Shown here: in pieces, positions 43,576 to 51,813 of the stretch
How the letters are laid out: every line of letters starts with the position of its first letter
Numbering within the stretch: the first letter of the stretch is position 1
Origin: Brumimicrobium aurantiacum
GTDB taxonomy: Bacteria > Bacteroidota > Bacteroidia > Flavobacteriales_D > Crocinitomicaceae
Length of the DNA: 64,000 bases
Direction of reading: 5' to 3'
Assembly: GCF_003402975.1 (NCBI RefSeq)
Contig: NZ_QURB01000007.1
Span: 124,001-188,000 of the forward strand
Made by a program: the position numbers and the translations under genes
Notes under the pieces: generated by a model
What the model was told of the DNA's origin: nothing
The model's database searches: none
The model's input: only the letters and a program-made list of their open reading frames with translations

Positions 43576-44157
43576 ATGAGAACTGTAAACCCCATTTACC
43601 ATCACTCAGACCAGATGCTCCTACAAGAGCGAAACTGGATTGAGATGGCCAAGAAAGACCCCAAGGAATTTGCCCCGTTGTACAAAAAATACCATGAGCA
43701 AATTTTTCGTTATATTTATCAACGTATGGATGATAAGCAAGCGGCTAGTGATGTCACATCACAAGTCTTTCTAAAGGCAATTAAAAACCTTAAAAGATTT
43801 GAATTTCGTGGACTGCCATTGTCTTCTTGGTTATACCGAATTGCGAAGAGTGAATTAAATCAGTCATTTCGAGATAACAAAGCGAAACGAACCATTAATA
43901 TTGACAATACTCAAGTCGCTACATTTATGGAGGTTTTTGAAGAAGAAACCAATAACATCAATAAAAAACGTTTGTTTAATGCCTTGAAAGAGCTAAACTC
44001 AACAGATTTACAATTGATTGAATTGCGTTATTTTGAAGGAAGACCATATAGAGAGATTGGTGAAATTATCTCTGCTAAAGAAAATAATGCGAAAGTTAAA
44101 ACCTTTAGGGCATTGGAGAAATTGAAAAAATCATTTAATAAAAATAACTGCTTATGA
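43576..44157 (+). CDS. Sigma-70 family (ECF-type) RNA polymerase sigma factor
   Basis: The 193-residue protein has region 2 (EFAPLYKKYHEQIFRYIYQRMDDKQAASDVTSQVFLKAIKNL and SSWLYRIAKSELNQSFRDNK) and region 4 (ALKELNSTDLQLIELRYFEGRPYREIGEIISAKENNAKVKTFRALEKLKK). It is not close to the other two ECF factors in the window. Its last 4 nt overlap the start of a 61-residue membrane protein, so they are translationally coupled. Its target genes are unknown. Confidence 0.9.
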   Translation: MRTVNPIYHHSDQMLLQERNWIEMAKKDPKEFAPLYKKYHEQIFRYIYQRMDDKQAASDVTSQVFLKAIKNLKRFEFRGLPLSSWLYRIAKSELNQSFRDNKAKRTINIDNTQVATFMEVFEEETNNINKKRLFNALKELNSTDLQLIELRYFEGRPYREIGEIISAKENNAKVKTFRALEKLKKSFNKNNCL

Positions 44158-44339
44158 AACGAAAACTAGTCTATAATCGGTGGAAATTATCTTCCGATGA
44201 TATTAAAAAACATCAAAACTTTGACGCAATTCTTAACGGTTTGAAAAAGGATCCGTATAAAAATTGGAAAAAAATAACTTTTTGGGGCACAGTGGGAACT
44301 ACCGCTGTAGCCCTATTTTTTTTAATCTCTCATTTTTAA
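44154..44339 (+). CDS. 61-residue single-pass membrane protein coupled to an ECF sigma factor
   Basis: The product has a basic cytoplasmic N-terminal part of about 41 residues (KRKLVYNRWKLSSDDIKKHQNFDAILNGLKKDPYKNWKK) and one membrane segment (about 42-59). ATG and the sigma gene stop share an ATGA overlap. Its topology and coupling suggest that it tethers or inhibits the sigma factor, but it is far smaller than usual anti-sigma factors and lacks any cysteine. It could also simply be an unrelated membrane peptide. Confidence 0.7.
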   Translation: MKRKLVYNRWKLSSDDIKKHQNFDAILNGLKKDPYKNWKKITFWGTVGTTAVALFFLISHF

Positions 44340-44415
44340 ACTTTAATCTATAGAAAATACACATACTTTAACGCTTTCTTTATTTTTTCAATGTCAATTT
44401 TGTCTATGAATTTAT

Positions 44416-44423
44416 TACATTTG
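44416..44423 (+). promoter_or_regulatory. Probable -7 promoter element of the choice-of-anchor-J gene
   Basis: TACATTTG fits TAnnTTTG, 46 nt before the ATG at 44470. The -33 position is not convincing. Confidence 0.35.
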
Positions 44424-44469
44424 TCTTGTGTTGTTTATAGCACATGACTTTAATGAAATTTATAAATAA

Positions 44470-45279
44470 ATGAAGTATATCTTAACATCGTTTGCATTAG
44501 TTTTTGGTCTTTCTGTAATAGGACAAGTAACAATCTTAGAAGAAAACTTTGATGCGCCAACCTTACCATCTACGTTTACACTTATCGATAATGATGGAAA
44601 TACTGTCGCAAATGATGTGCAGGAATATACTGAAGCATGGATCCCAAAAGAAGACCCAATGGATTCTTCAAACGGTACGGCTTCAAGTACTTCTTATTTT
44701 AGTCCTGTAGATAGAGCTGATCGTTGGTTGATTACTTCTCAAATGACCTTAGGTGCTTCAGGAAATTTTGTTTCTTGGAATACTATGTCTCACGACCCTT
44801 CCTTTCCTGATTCGTATAAAGTGATGGTTTCAACAACTGGAAATAGTCTTTCTGATTTTACCGATACATTAACTGTTGTGAGTAATGAAACTCCATATTG
44901 GTCGTCACATACTGAATCTTTGGAAGAATATGCAAACGAAACCATTTATTTGGCATTTGTAAATACTACCTACAACGGTTTTAAATTATATATGGATAGT
45001 CTATATGTTAGAGAACAAGATCCGTTGTCAGTTGCCGATGAGAAAATTGAGGTAGCTATTTACCCTAATCCAACAACTGATGTTTTAAATTTGTCTGCTG
45101 GTAATGCAAAAATTGAAAGCATTCAAATTTTCAATTCTTTTGGCCAAAAAGTGTTGGATAAAAATACTTCATCTTCTCAATTAAGTATTGATGTCAATCA
45201 CCTTGACAAGGGAATTTACTTTACATTAGTTAAAACTGATCAAGGTGTTTCTCGCAGTAAGATTATCGTAGAAAACTAA
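44470..45279 (+). CDS. Choice-of-anchor-J (cleaved-adhesin) domain protein with T9SS type A sorting domain
   Basis: The 269-residue protein has a signal peptide (KYILTSFALVFGLSVIGQ). Residues about 20-180 form the beta-sandwich of the cleaved-adhesin/choice-of-anchor-J family: EENFDAPTLPSTFTLIDNDG, DRADRWLITSQMTL, and YKVMVSTTGNSLSDFTDTLTVVSNE. The C-terminal 75 residues are a type A sorting domain (KIEVAIYPNPTTDVLNLSA to RSKIIVEN). It should be secreted by the T9SS and may bind a carbohydrate or surface ligand; this is inference. Confidence 0.88.
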   Translation: MKYILTSFALVFGLSVIGQVTILEENFDAPTLPSTFTLIDNDGNTVANDVQEYTEAWIPKEDPMDSSNGTASSTSYFSPVDRADRWLITSQMTLGASGNFVSWNTMSHDPSFPDSYKVMVSTTGNSLSDFTDTLTVVSNETPYWSSHTESLEEYANETIYLAFVNTTYNGFKLYMDSLYVREQDPLSVADEKIEVAIYPNPTTDVLNLSAGNAKIESIQIFNSFGQKVLDKNTSSSQLSIDVNHLDKGIYFTLVKTDQGVSRSKIIVEN

Positions 45280-45290
45280 TTTGTTTATCT

Positions 45291-45548
45291 TTAATCTTTG
45301 AGGTCGTTTAACTTAACATTATCCGCATATTCATTGATGATGTTCTGATTTTCTTGGATTTCAATCCATCTGATTTCATTGATGCAAAATAGTATCCACA
45401 TTTCCACATAAAAATTAGAAACGGCATAGAGGTACACCCTATGGTCTCCAATTTGTCTTGCAGCAATGTATTCCCCTTGTTCTTTTAAAATAAGATATCG
45501 TTGCTGTAGGCTTGATCGTGTAAATTCTTTTTTTGTGTATTTATGCAT
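45291..45548 (-). CDS. Small conserved protein of unknown function (85 residues)
   Basis: The product begins KYTKKEFTRSSLQQRYLILKEQGEYIAARQIGDHRVYLYAVSNFYVEMWI, a pattern that I remember from small hypothetical proteins across Bacteroidota. It has a predicted helix followed by a small beta-sheet and an acidic tail. There is no signal peptide. It converges with the adhesin-like gene and is divergent from the second exported GxxDTYP gene. No function is known. Confidence 0.68.
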   Translation of the reverse strand: MHKYTKKEFTRSSLQQRYLILKEQGEYIAARQIGDHRVYLYAVSNFYVEMWILFCINEIRWIEIQENQNIINEYADNVKLNDLKD

Positions 45549-45611
45549 TAATTTCGTAAATTTTGAACGATTTTAGAACACAGATGTACAGTTATAAAAA
45601 TAAGCATCCTT

Positions 45612-46721
45612 ATGTATAAATTACTAATATTTTTTGTCTTTTTATCTTTGAGTTCAATGGCGCAAATCAATACGCCCATTCGAAATCAAAATTCAAATTC
45701 AATTGAATTGGAGAAAAAACAATCTAAAAAGGTATTGGAAAGAGAGCCAGTAGAAGCCACAAATGCTGTTGTTTCAAATTATGAAGCTTTTACCTTAAAT
45801 GTGCGTTATTTGAAATCAGAATTGAATAATCTTGCTTTGTCATCTACACGTAAAACACCTACTCCAAAGCAGCAAAAGCAGTTTGAAGCGCAATTGAAAT
45901 ATATCAAATCCTTAGATCATAAATCATTCGATTATCATTTGCTAAATTATCAGGTTGGAAACTATGATTTTTCTAGGATCAAAAGTCTTAAAACAGCAGC
46001 TAAAATCAAACCGTTAGATTTTACAGTTTTAAAAGAGTTATCTGCCTATTATTATATAATTGACGATCAAAAAGATTTATCGAATCACCTAATTAAAATA
46101 GATCAACAGGGTTATTTTTCTTCAGATTTAATTGCTTTTGCAACAAATACATTGTTATCACTACCTAAAAAATCTGTTTTAGTAAGTCACGGAGAACAAG
46201 ATACTTATCCCTTGTTGATTCAACAAAAAATAAAAAATATTCGATCAGATGTGGAAATCATCAGTTTAGAGCATCTACAAAGTGAAGACTATCGTAAAAA
46301 ACTCAAAAAACAAGGAATGAAGATGCCCAACACAGAAATTATTGACACACATTTTTTTGATCAATTTTTAGCGTTAAATAAAAATCACAATATTGTTGTG
46401 GCTTCAACTCTGCCTAAACCTTACTTAATGAAAGTAGAAGGGATTGCTAATGCAGGATTAGGATTCGCTTATGAATCATCAGTTAAGGAAGAATACAATT
46501 TGAACATCTATCATCAATTAATGAAGCAGGCTATTCAGACACATATTGATACAGCTAAAGACCAGAAGATTTTGGTAAATTACTTGCCATATTTGTTTTC
46601 AGTTCGAAACCAAATGATGGAAATTGAAGACCAAAACTCAGTCCGTGAAATTGAATTATTAATTTATCAAATAGGTAGAGCTTCAAACACTTTGGGTAAA
46701 ATCAAAAAGATTATGAAATAA
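45612..46721 (+). CDS. Exported protein with a GEQDTYP motif (second sigma-module sensor candidate)
   Basis: The 369-residue product has a signal peptide (YKLLIFFVFLSLSSMAQ). After a low-complexity Asn/Glu/Lys linker, a helical region (about 60-185) precedes KKSVLVSHGEQDTYPLLIQQKI...RSDVEIISLEHLQSEDYRKKLKKQGM. This matches the motif and following segment of the exported protein at 23643 (ILITGGDNDTYPLWIAQ...ADVNVWNIYLLGIPEYRNRL). Both are directly upstream of an ECF sigma gene, here with a gap of 4 nt. Regulatory function is inferred. Confidence 0.72.
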   Translation: MYKLLIFFVFLSLSSMAQINTPIRNQNSNSIELEKKQSKKVLEREPVEATNAVVSNYEAFTLNVRYLKSELNNLALSSTRKTPTPKQQKQFEAQLKYIKSLDHKSFDYHLLNYQVGNYDFSRIKSLKTAAKIKPLDFTVLKELSAYYYIIDDQKDLSNHLIKIDQQGYFSSDLIAFATNTLLSLPKKSVLVSHGEQDTYPLLIQQKIKNIRSDVEIISLEHLQSEDYRKKLKKQGMKMPNTEIIDTHFFDQFLALNKNHNIVVASTLPKPYLMKVEGIANAGLGFAYESSVKEEYNLNIYHQLMKQAIQTHIDTAKDQKILVNYLPYLFSVRNQMMEIEDQNSVREIELLIYQIGRASNTLGKIKKIMK

Positions 46722-46725
46722 CAAT

Positions 46726-47316
46726 ATGGGATTATTTCGTGTAAATTATAATAAGCAAAGTGATGAGCAGTTAGTTCGACTCATGGCTAAAGGTGATGAG
46801 CGTGCTTTTGATATGATTTATCAAAGATACGGTGCTAAATTGGCTTATTTCTTTACGCGTAAATTGAAGCATGACAAAGAGAAAGGGGAGGATTTTATGC
46901 ATGATTTGTTTGCAAAGTTAATCGATAGACCAGAGCTTTTTGATTCAAGTAGAAGCTTTAAAACATGGATTTATTCTGTGGCCAATAATATGTGTATTAA
47001 TGAGTATAAGAAGATGGCAGTGCGTTCAAATACAATTAATGGATTATCTCCAGAAATACAAGTCTCTTCTGATAATCAACCTTTGGAGGATCAGCTCAAT
47101 GAGAAAAACTTTAGTAGTGATTTGGAAAAAGCAATGTCAAAATTAGATGAAAAACACCGTGAAGTATTTGTAATGAGACATATTGATGGATTATCAGTAA
47201 AGGAAGTTGCTGAAGTCATGAACATTAATGAAGGAACGGTTAAATCAAGACTCTTTTATGCTACCAAAAAAATTGCAGGCGTTCTACAAATGTATAATCC
47301 CGTAAACAAAGATTAA
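46726..47316 (+). CDS. ECF-type RNA polymerase sigma factor (paralogue of 24748)
   Basis: The 196-residue protein has region 2 (SDEQLVRLMAKGDERAFDMIYQRY, DFMHDLFAKLIDR, FKTWIYSVANNMCINEYKK) and region 4 (DEKHREVFVMRHIDGLSVKEVAEVMNINEGTVKSRLFYATKKI). It resembles the sigma factor at 24748, including the SDEQL start and the FKTWI segment. The gap to the following membrane-protein gene is 1 nt. The three genes form a tight unit from 45612 to 48076. Confidence 0.92.
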   Translation: MGLFRVNYNKQSDEQLVRLMAKGDERAFDMIYQRYGAKLAYFFTRKLKHDKEKGEDFMHDLFAKLIDRPELFDSSRSFKTWIYSVANNMCINEYKKMAVRSNTINGLSPEIQVSSDNQPLEDQLNEKNFSSDLEKAMSKLDEKHREVFVMRHIDGLSVKEVAEVMNINEGTVKSRLFYATKKIAGVLQMYNPVNKD

Positions 47317-47317
47317 A

Positions 47318-48076
47318 ATGGAAGATTTAATAAAAAATATTATCATCAACAAACGCTATTTTGAATTGAATTCAGAAGAGAAGATGTTGGTGAAAAAATA
47401 TGCAAAGAATGAGGAGGAGTTTGAAGCCTTAAAAATCACATTTGGTTCTGTTTATAATTTTAATGAAGAATTAAACGCTAAATTATCACCTGGGGTAAAG
47501 GAGAAGTTAAATGAGAGATTTAAAACAAAACATAGTGCTGAAAAAAATATTCAGTGGAATCAATTATTGTATTTCTTTTTTCCTCAAGATAGGCAATTTT
47601 ACCAAAAGCCTGCATTTCAAATAGCTGCAATTGCCTTGATGGTATTCCTTACAATTCCTTTTTTATGGAAGGAAAAAACGCCTCAATATGCAATAAACAC
47701 AACAGGAAATTCCATAGAAATTAATAAAGTTGAATTTGAAAATACAACTCCAGAGTCTGATAGAGTATCAACAGAAAATAATGTTCAACATTTAAAAGAA
47801 GTGCCTAAAAGTACTCAAGATGTTGTTTCTCCGCCACCGCCTGTTGCTGTAATAGAAGAGAACACTCTAGATTTAGGGGAAGAAGATGTAGTCATTGAGG
47901 AGGAATATGTCCTGGAGGATTATATGCTCTCACCACAAAATGAGACTACGATCTCAACTGAAAGGAGGGTCTCTAATTTGTCAGGAGATACACGTGTAGA
48001 ACATGCAGAAATTCAAAAATCAAATAAAAAGGTTGAGACTTCTGAAACTTTAGATTTGTTAATCGCTTTATATTAA
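47318..48076 (+). CDS. Single-pass membrane protein, candidate anti-sigma factor (second module)
   Basis: The 252-residue protein has a cytoplasmic part of about 98 residues, one membrane segment (about 99-117, AFQIAAIALMVFLTIPFLW) and a Glu/Thr-rich periplasmic part of about 130 residues with a PPPPVAVIEEN stretch. It contains no cysteine and so no ZAS zinc motif. The layout copies that of 25392, including the MED start. Position directly after the ECF sigma gene makes an anti-sigma role likely, but it is not shown. Confidence 0.7.
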   Translation: MEDLIKNIIINKRYFELNSEEKMLVKKYAKNEEEFEALKITFGSVYNFNEELNAKLSPGVKEKLNERFKTKHSAEKNIQWNQLLYFFFPQDRQFYQKPAFQIAAIALMVFLTIPFLWKEKTPQYAINTTGNSIEINKVEFENTTPESDRVSTENNVQHLKEVPKSTQDVVSPPPPVAVIEENTLDLGEEDVVIEEEYVLEDYMLSPQNETTISTERRVSNLSGDTRVEHAEIQKSNKKVETSETLDLLIALY

Positions 48077-48088
48077 ATTAAGCGACGA

Positions 48089-48670
48089 TTAATTATTGTG
48101 AATATCTAATGGAGCACGTGATAAGATATCATATTTCTTTCCTTCCCTTTTCATAAAACGCTGCCAAATATCCGATATTGAAGTATCCATTATTTCTAAA
48201 GGATTGAGTACAGGTGCAACAATCCAGTTATTGCGATTTATTTCTTCTTCAAGTTGACCACCATCCCAGCCAGAGTATCCTAAAAAGAATCTAACTTTTG
48301 AATTGTCAATTAAACCGTCTTTTAATTGTTCAATTAATAAATCGTAGTCGCCGCCGATAAAAATTCCGTCATCTACTTCAACACTCCCTGGAAGTCTATT
48401 TCCTAAGGTATGAATAAAAAAGATGTTTTCTGTTTGAACTGGACCGCCGATACTAATGTTGGCGCCAATATCTGGAAAGTTTTTAGCCACATCTGCTAAG
48501 TTGATATCTAAATAATTTGTTAGCACGAATCCAAACGTTCCTTGACTATTGTAATCACATAAATAAACAACCGAACGACCGAAATAGTCATCTTTTGAAA
48601 AAGGATCAGAGATTAATACACGACCTTTTCGTGGTTTTCTATTGTTTTTAAATGATAAATCGATTGCCAT
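48089..48670 (-). CDS. YqgE/AlgH family protein
   Basis: The ATG at 48670 is the right start because the family motif GRVLISDPFSKDDYFGRSVVYLCDY follows immediately; the longer frame to 48883 adds residues with no family match. The 193-residue product contains GTFGFVLTNYLD, SIGGPVQTENIFFIHTLG and FFLGYSGWDGGQLEEEINRNNWIVAP, all classic for this family. The function is unclear in most bacteria; AlgH was named from alginate regulation in Pseudomonas. It converges with the second sigma module. Confidence 0.93.
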   Translation of the reverse strand: MAIDLSFKNNRKPRKGRVLISDPFSKDDYFGRSVVYLCDYNSQGTFGFVLTNYLDINLADVAKNFPDIGANISIGGPVQTENIFFIHTLGNRLPGSVEVDDGIFIGGDYDLLIEQLKDGLIDNSKVRFFLGYSGWDGGQLEEEINRNNWIVAPVLNPLEIMDTSISDIWQRFMKREGKKYDILSRAPLDIHNN

Positions 48671-48972
48671 ATTCTGATAATTAGTTTTAAAGCATAAACT
48701 CTGATGAAAACAATCATCATGCACATAAAAGTAAAAATATAGATGGAATAAAAGTAATTTTTTCAGATTAATACTTACAGAATTTAATTTAGATCTATTG
48801 ATGACATTTTTGCTAAACGTGAGTTGAGAAAGATATTTAATGACAAAAGGGACTACGTAAATACGATATGCGAAGTGAATCATTAATTTAAATTGATTTA
48901 CGCCAGGATATTCTATTTGTTGATTAAATAATTTTCGTATATTTGATTAATATTTAAACAATTATAAGCACC
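48671..48972. other. 302-nt divergent promoter region between yqgE and the S24-type repressor gene
   Basis: On the plus strand it holds the promoter at 48916-48945 and a pair of direct repeats TTGATTAA at 48920-48927 and 48943-48950, start-to-start 23 bp. I see no gene in it; the open minus-strand frame here lacks family similarity. Confidence 0.5.
48916..48945 (+). promoter_or_regulatory. Bacteroidota-type promoter of the S24-type repressor gene, flanked by direct repeats
   Basis: TTTG (48916-48919), an 18-nt spacer and TATATTTG (48938-48945) match the consensus; the predicted leader is about 20 nt. Direct repeats TTGATTAA overlap both promoter elements and could be sites for autoregulation; this last point is inference. 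Confidence 0.6.
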
Positions 48973-49785
48973 ATGGAGATCTATTTATCATCAAATTTAA
49001 AGTTGCTCAGAAAAAATAGAAAGCTTTCCCAAGAGGAAGTAGCCGGAAAGTTAAATTTAACCCGTTCATCTTATTCAGGTTATGAAAATGGTGTCGCTGA
49101 ACCTGGTGTAGAGAATTTATTGAAAATGAGTAAGTTCTATCGAATCCCTTTAGATGATTTATTGAAACGTGATTTTTCTAAACTTACGGAAAATGACTGG
49201 GAAGCTATCCAGAAAGGAGTTTATGCAGATGTTAAAGGTAGAAGACTTCGTGTTTTGACTTCAATGGTCTCTGAGCAAAATGATGATGTCATTGAAATGA
49301 TTCCACAAAAAGCCAGTGCGGGGTATACCTTAGGTTATTCTGATCCAGATTATCTAAAGGTTTTGCCAACTTTCCAACTTCCATTTTTAAAGAAAGACAA
49401 AAAATACCGTTCTTTTCCTATTCAAGGAGATAGTATGCCACCTGTTTCTCCTGGTTCATATGTTGTTGCAGAATATATACAAAACTGGGAATCACTTAAA
49501 AACAATCATCCATATATCATCATTACTAAAGAAGAAGGAATTGTTTTTAAAATCGTAAATAAAATTCCTGGTAAAGAAAATGTGATCCAACTTTCCTCTA
49601 CAAATCCATTATACGAACCTTATTTGTTGGATATTAATGAGGTGATAGAGATTTGGAAATTTGTGAATTATATTTCCCATGACCTACCTGAAGTTACTAT
49701 TTCAGAAGATGATTTGCTGAAATCTGTAAAATCTATACAAAAACAAGTCAATGAAATGAGATCGTTCATGCAAACTGATCAATAG
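48973..49785 (+). CDS. XRE-family transcriptional regulator with S24 (LexA/CI-like) peptidase domain
   Basis: The 270-residue protein has an N-terminal HTH (residues 8-62: LKLLRKNRKLSQEEVAGKLNLTRSSYSGYENG). Its C-terminal S24 domain shows the Ser-Lys dyad: Ser154 in FPIQGDSMPP and Lys193 in IVFKIVN. An Ala116-Gly117 pair (QKASAGY) lies at the place of the LexA/CI self-cleavage site. The C-terminal tail (about 240-270) is a likely coiled coil. Such proteins repress promoters until self-cleavage or ligand signals relieve them. No phage genes surround it. A five-gene signalling block follows on the same strand. Confidence 0.9.
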   Translation: MEIYLSSNLKLLRKNRKLSQEEVAGKLNLTRSSYSGYENGVAEPGVENLLKMSKFYRIPLDDLLKRDFSKLTENDWEAIQKGVYADVKGRRLRVLTSMVSEQNDDVIEMIPQKASAGYTLGYSDPDYLKVLPTFQLPFLKKDKKYRSFPIQGDSMPPVSPGSYVVAEYIQNWESLKNNHPYIIITKEEGIVFKIVNKIPGKENVIQLSSTNPLYEPYLLDINEVIEIWKFVNYISHDLPEVTISEDDLLKSVKSIQKQVNEMRSFMQTDQ

Positions 49786-49947
49786 TTATTCTTTGTGTTT
49801 AATCTTTAGGGGGTCTGAAAGAAACAAAACATTCGTTTGTAGCATTAAAAATATTGATTATTAATTTGTTGTGCTAATTATCGTCATTATGTAGTTGTCT
49901 TTCTACAATCTATTATTGAATTATATAAAATTTCATCTTTATTATGT

Positions 49948-49955
49948 TAATTTTG
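49948..49955 (+). promoter_or_regulatory. Probable -7 promoter element of the response-regulator operon
   Basis: TAATTTTG fits TAnnTTTG, with a predicted start near 49962 and a leader of about 43 nt before ATG 50005. Its last three bases are the first three bases of the palindrome at 49953. The -33 position does not show TTTG. Confidence 0.45.
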
Positions 49956-49967
49956 AACTAAGTTCAA
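49953..49967. promoter_or_regulatory. Perfect 15-bp palindrome at the promoter of the response-regulator operon
   Basis: TTGAACT-A-AGTTCAA is a perfect inverted repeat, with two G/C pairs per arm. It overlaps the -7 element and the predicted start site, the place of a repressor operator. The GAAC...GTTC core recalls LexA-type operators of other phyla. The S24-type repressor gene lies directly upstream; it is the obvious candidate to bind here, but this is inference. Confidence 0.6.
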
Positions 49968-50004
49968 CTTGTATTGTTCTAGAGATAGGATTAATATTAT
50001 TAAA

Positions 50005-50376
50005 ATGAAGCAACCAGTTTTACTTATCGTAGATGATGAAAAAGACATCAGAGCGCTCTACCACTCAATTGTGAATCGAAATTTTGATTTTGGAATTATT
50101 GAGGCGGAATCTTTAGAGGCTGTTAAAAATCTTCTTCCTCATACAGTTCCAGATTTTGTATTACTCGATCTTTGTCTAAAAGATGGTAGTGGATTTGATG
50201 TTATTCCTGCTTTGAAAAAAGTGAATCCAGAGGTTAAAATTTTGATTATCACAGCCTTTAATCATTGTAAAGAAAAAAGAAAAGCTGTTGAAATGGGAGC
50301 TGTTGGATTATTGGCAAAACCATTTGATCAAAATCAACTGATTGACCATTTAAAAACAATGCATTATCCTGATTAA
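50005..50376 (+). CDS. Single-domain response regulator (receiver only)
   Basis: I use the ATG at 50005; an in-frame TTG at 49969 would add 12 unlikely residues and overlaps the promoter region. The 123-residue protein is a CheY-like receiver with the acid pair Asp10-Asp11 in LLIVDDEKD, the phosphoacceptor Asp55 (DFVLLDLCLKDGSG), Thr83 (IITAF) and Lys105 (AKPFD). It has no output domain, so it may act as a phosphorelay intermediate between the two kinases and the NtrC-like activator. It is directly followed by that activator's gene, with no gap. Confidence 0.9.
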   Translation: MKQPVLLIVDDEKDIRALYHSIVNRNFDFGIIEAESLEAVKNLLPHTVPDFVLLDLCLKDGSGFDVIPALKKVNPEVKILIITAFNHCKEKRKAVEMGAVGLLAKPFDQNQLIDHLKTMHYPD

Positions 50377-51813
50377 ATGGTGAAAAAGAAAATTCTAATC
50401 ATTGATGATGATGTTGACATCTGTATGCTTTTAAAAAGATTTTTTGAACGCAATAATTACGATGTTGAAATAGCTTTCAAAGGAAAAGAAGGAATCGATC
50501 TTTTGAAGGACAACAAAGTGGATCTTGTACTTACTGATTTTAGACTTCCAGATAAAAATGGTTTCGAAATGCTTGAAGCCATTAAATCAATTAATGAAGA
50601 AATACCAGTAATCATTATTACGGGATATTCTGAAGTCAACCAAGCGATTAAAGCAATTCGACTAGGAGCGCATGAATATGTGACCAAACCAATTTACCCT
50701 GAAGAAATACTTTTACTAATTCAAGATGCTTTAAGTGATTCAACAACTAATGTGGAATTTGAAAAAGAATCCACGTTTTCTGAACAGAAACCAGTTGAGC
50801 AAGAAAACGATAAAAGGAACCCTTCTCAGGTAAGTTCGGATACTTATATCATTCCAAACAGTGAGTCTTCAAAAAAAATACAGCAGCTCATTAATTTAGT
50901 TGCTCCAACCAATATGACAGTAGTTATAATTGGAGAAAGTGGGACAGGTAAGGAGGTTGCTGCAAGAATGATTCATGATGCAAGTGAAAGGAAAGGACAA
51001 GCTTTTATTCCCGTTGATTGTGGGGCATTGCCTCAGGAATTAGCTTCCAGTGAATTGTTTGGACATGTAAAAGGAGCCTTTACTGGAGCAACATCTGATA
51101 AAAAAGGAAGTTTTGAGTTGGCACATAATGGAACACTTTTTTTAGATGAAATAGGAAACTTGTCATATGAAAATCAAGTGAAGTTACTTCGCGTTCTACA
51201 AGAAAGAGTGATCAGAAAAGTAGGAAGTGAAAAAGATAAATCAATTGATGTAAGAATCATTGTTGCAACCAATGAAGATTTATCTGTTGCTATGGAAAAA
51301 GGAGATTTTAGAGAAGATATTTATTATCGAATCAATGAATTTAAAATTGAATTGCCACCATTGAGAAATAATCATGAAGCATTAAACGATTATATTCAGT
51401 TTTTCATTGACAAAGCAAGTGATGAACTAGGAATGAAGGTGAGCTCACTAAACGAAGAGGTGCTTAAATTATTCTCTTTATATGACTGGCCAGGAAATTT
51501 ACGAGAACTTAAAAATGTAATTAAGTATGCTGTTTTGATGTCTGAAGGTTCAATTATTGAAAAACAAAATCTTCCAGTTGATATTTTAAAAGCTTTGAAA
51601 AATTTGCAAAACAAAAACTCATTTAGAGGTGTTAAAGAAGGGCAAGAAGAGTCCCTACTTTTAAAGGATATTACCGCAAATGCAGAAATTAAAGCCATAC
51701 TGAATGCTTTAGAGATAGCAAATAATAATAAGACTCAAGCTGCTGAAATACTTGGTATAGATAGAAAAACGCTTTACAATAAGCTAAATAACTATGATTT
51801 ATTGGATACATGA
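50377..51813 (+). CDS. NtrC/AtoC-type sigma-54-dependent response regulator
   Basis: The 478-residue protein has a receiver (Asp10-Asp12 acid cluster, phospho-Asp54, Lys104) followed by an AAA+ sigma-54 interaction domain with Walker A GESGTGKE (186-193), the sigma-54-contact loop GAFTGA (233-238), Walker B-like GTLFLDEIG and the R finger region. The C-terminal Fis-type HTH reads NNKTQAAEILGIDRKTLYNKL. All motifs needed to open sigma-54 promoters are present. It starts the base after the receiver gene stop, and its stop overlaps the kinase start (ATGA), so the three are one transcript. Confidence 0.95.
   Translation: MVKKKILIIDDDVDICMLLKRFFERNNYDVEIAFKGKEGIDLLKDNKVDLVLTDFRLPDKNGFEMLEAIKSINEEIPVIIITGYSEVNQAIKAIRLGAHEYVTKPIYPEEILLLIQDALSDSTTNVEFEKESTFSEQKPVEQENDKRNPSQVSSDTYIIPNSESSKKIQQLINLVAPTNMTVVIIGESGTGKEVAARMIHDASERKGQAFIPVDCGALPQELASSELFGHVKGAFTGATSDKKGSFELAHNGTLFLDEIGNLSYENQVKLLRVLQERVIRKVGSEKDKSIDVRIIVATNEDLSVAMEKGDFREDIYYRINEFKIELPPLRNNHEALNDYIQFFIDKASDELGMKVSSLNEEVLKLFSLYDWPGNLRELKNVIKYAVLMSEGSIIEKQNLPVDILKALKNLQNKNSFRGVKEGQEESLLLKDITANAEIKAILNALEIANNNKTQAAEILGIDRKTLYNKLNNYDLLDT

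Noticed and set aside
48671-48883. N-terminal extension of the YqgE protein
   Set aside because: The YqgE family starts right after the ATG at 48670; the extra 71 residues are Phe/Tyr/Lys-rich as expected for A/T-rich non-coding DNA.
48973-49785. Prophage immunity region
   Set aside because: The S24-type regulator resembles phage CI, but no integrase, Cro, capsid, terminase or attachment repeat is found around it.
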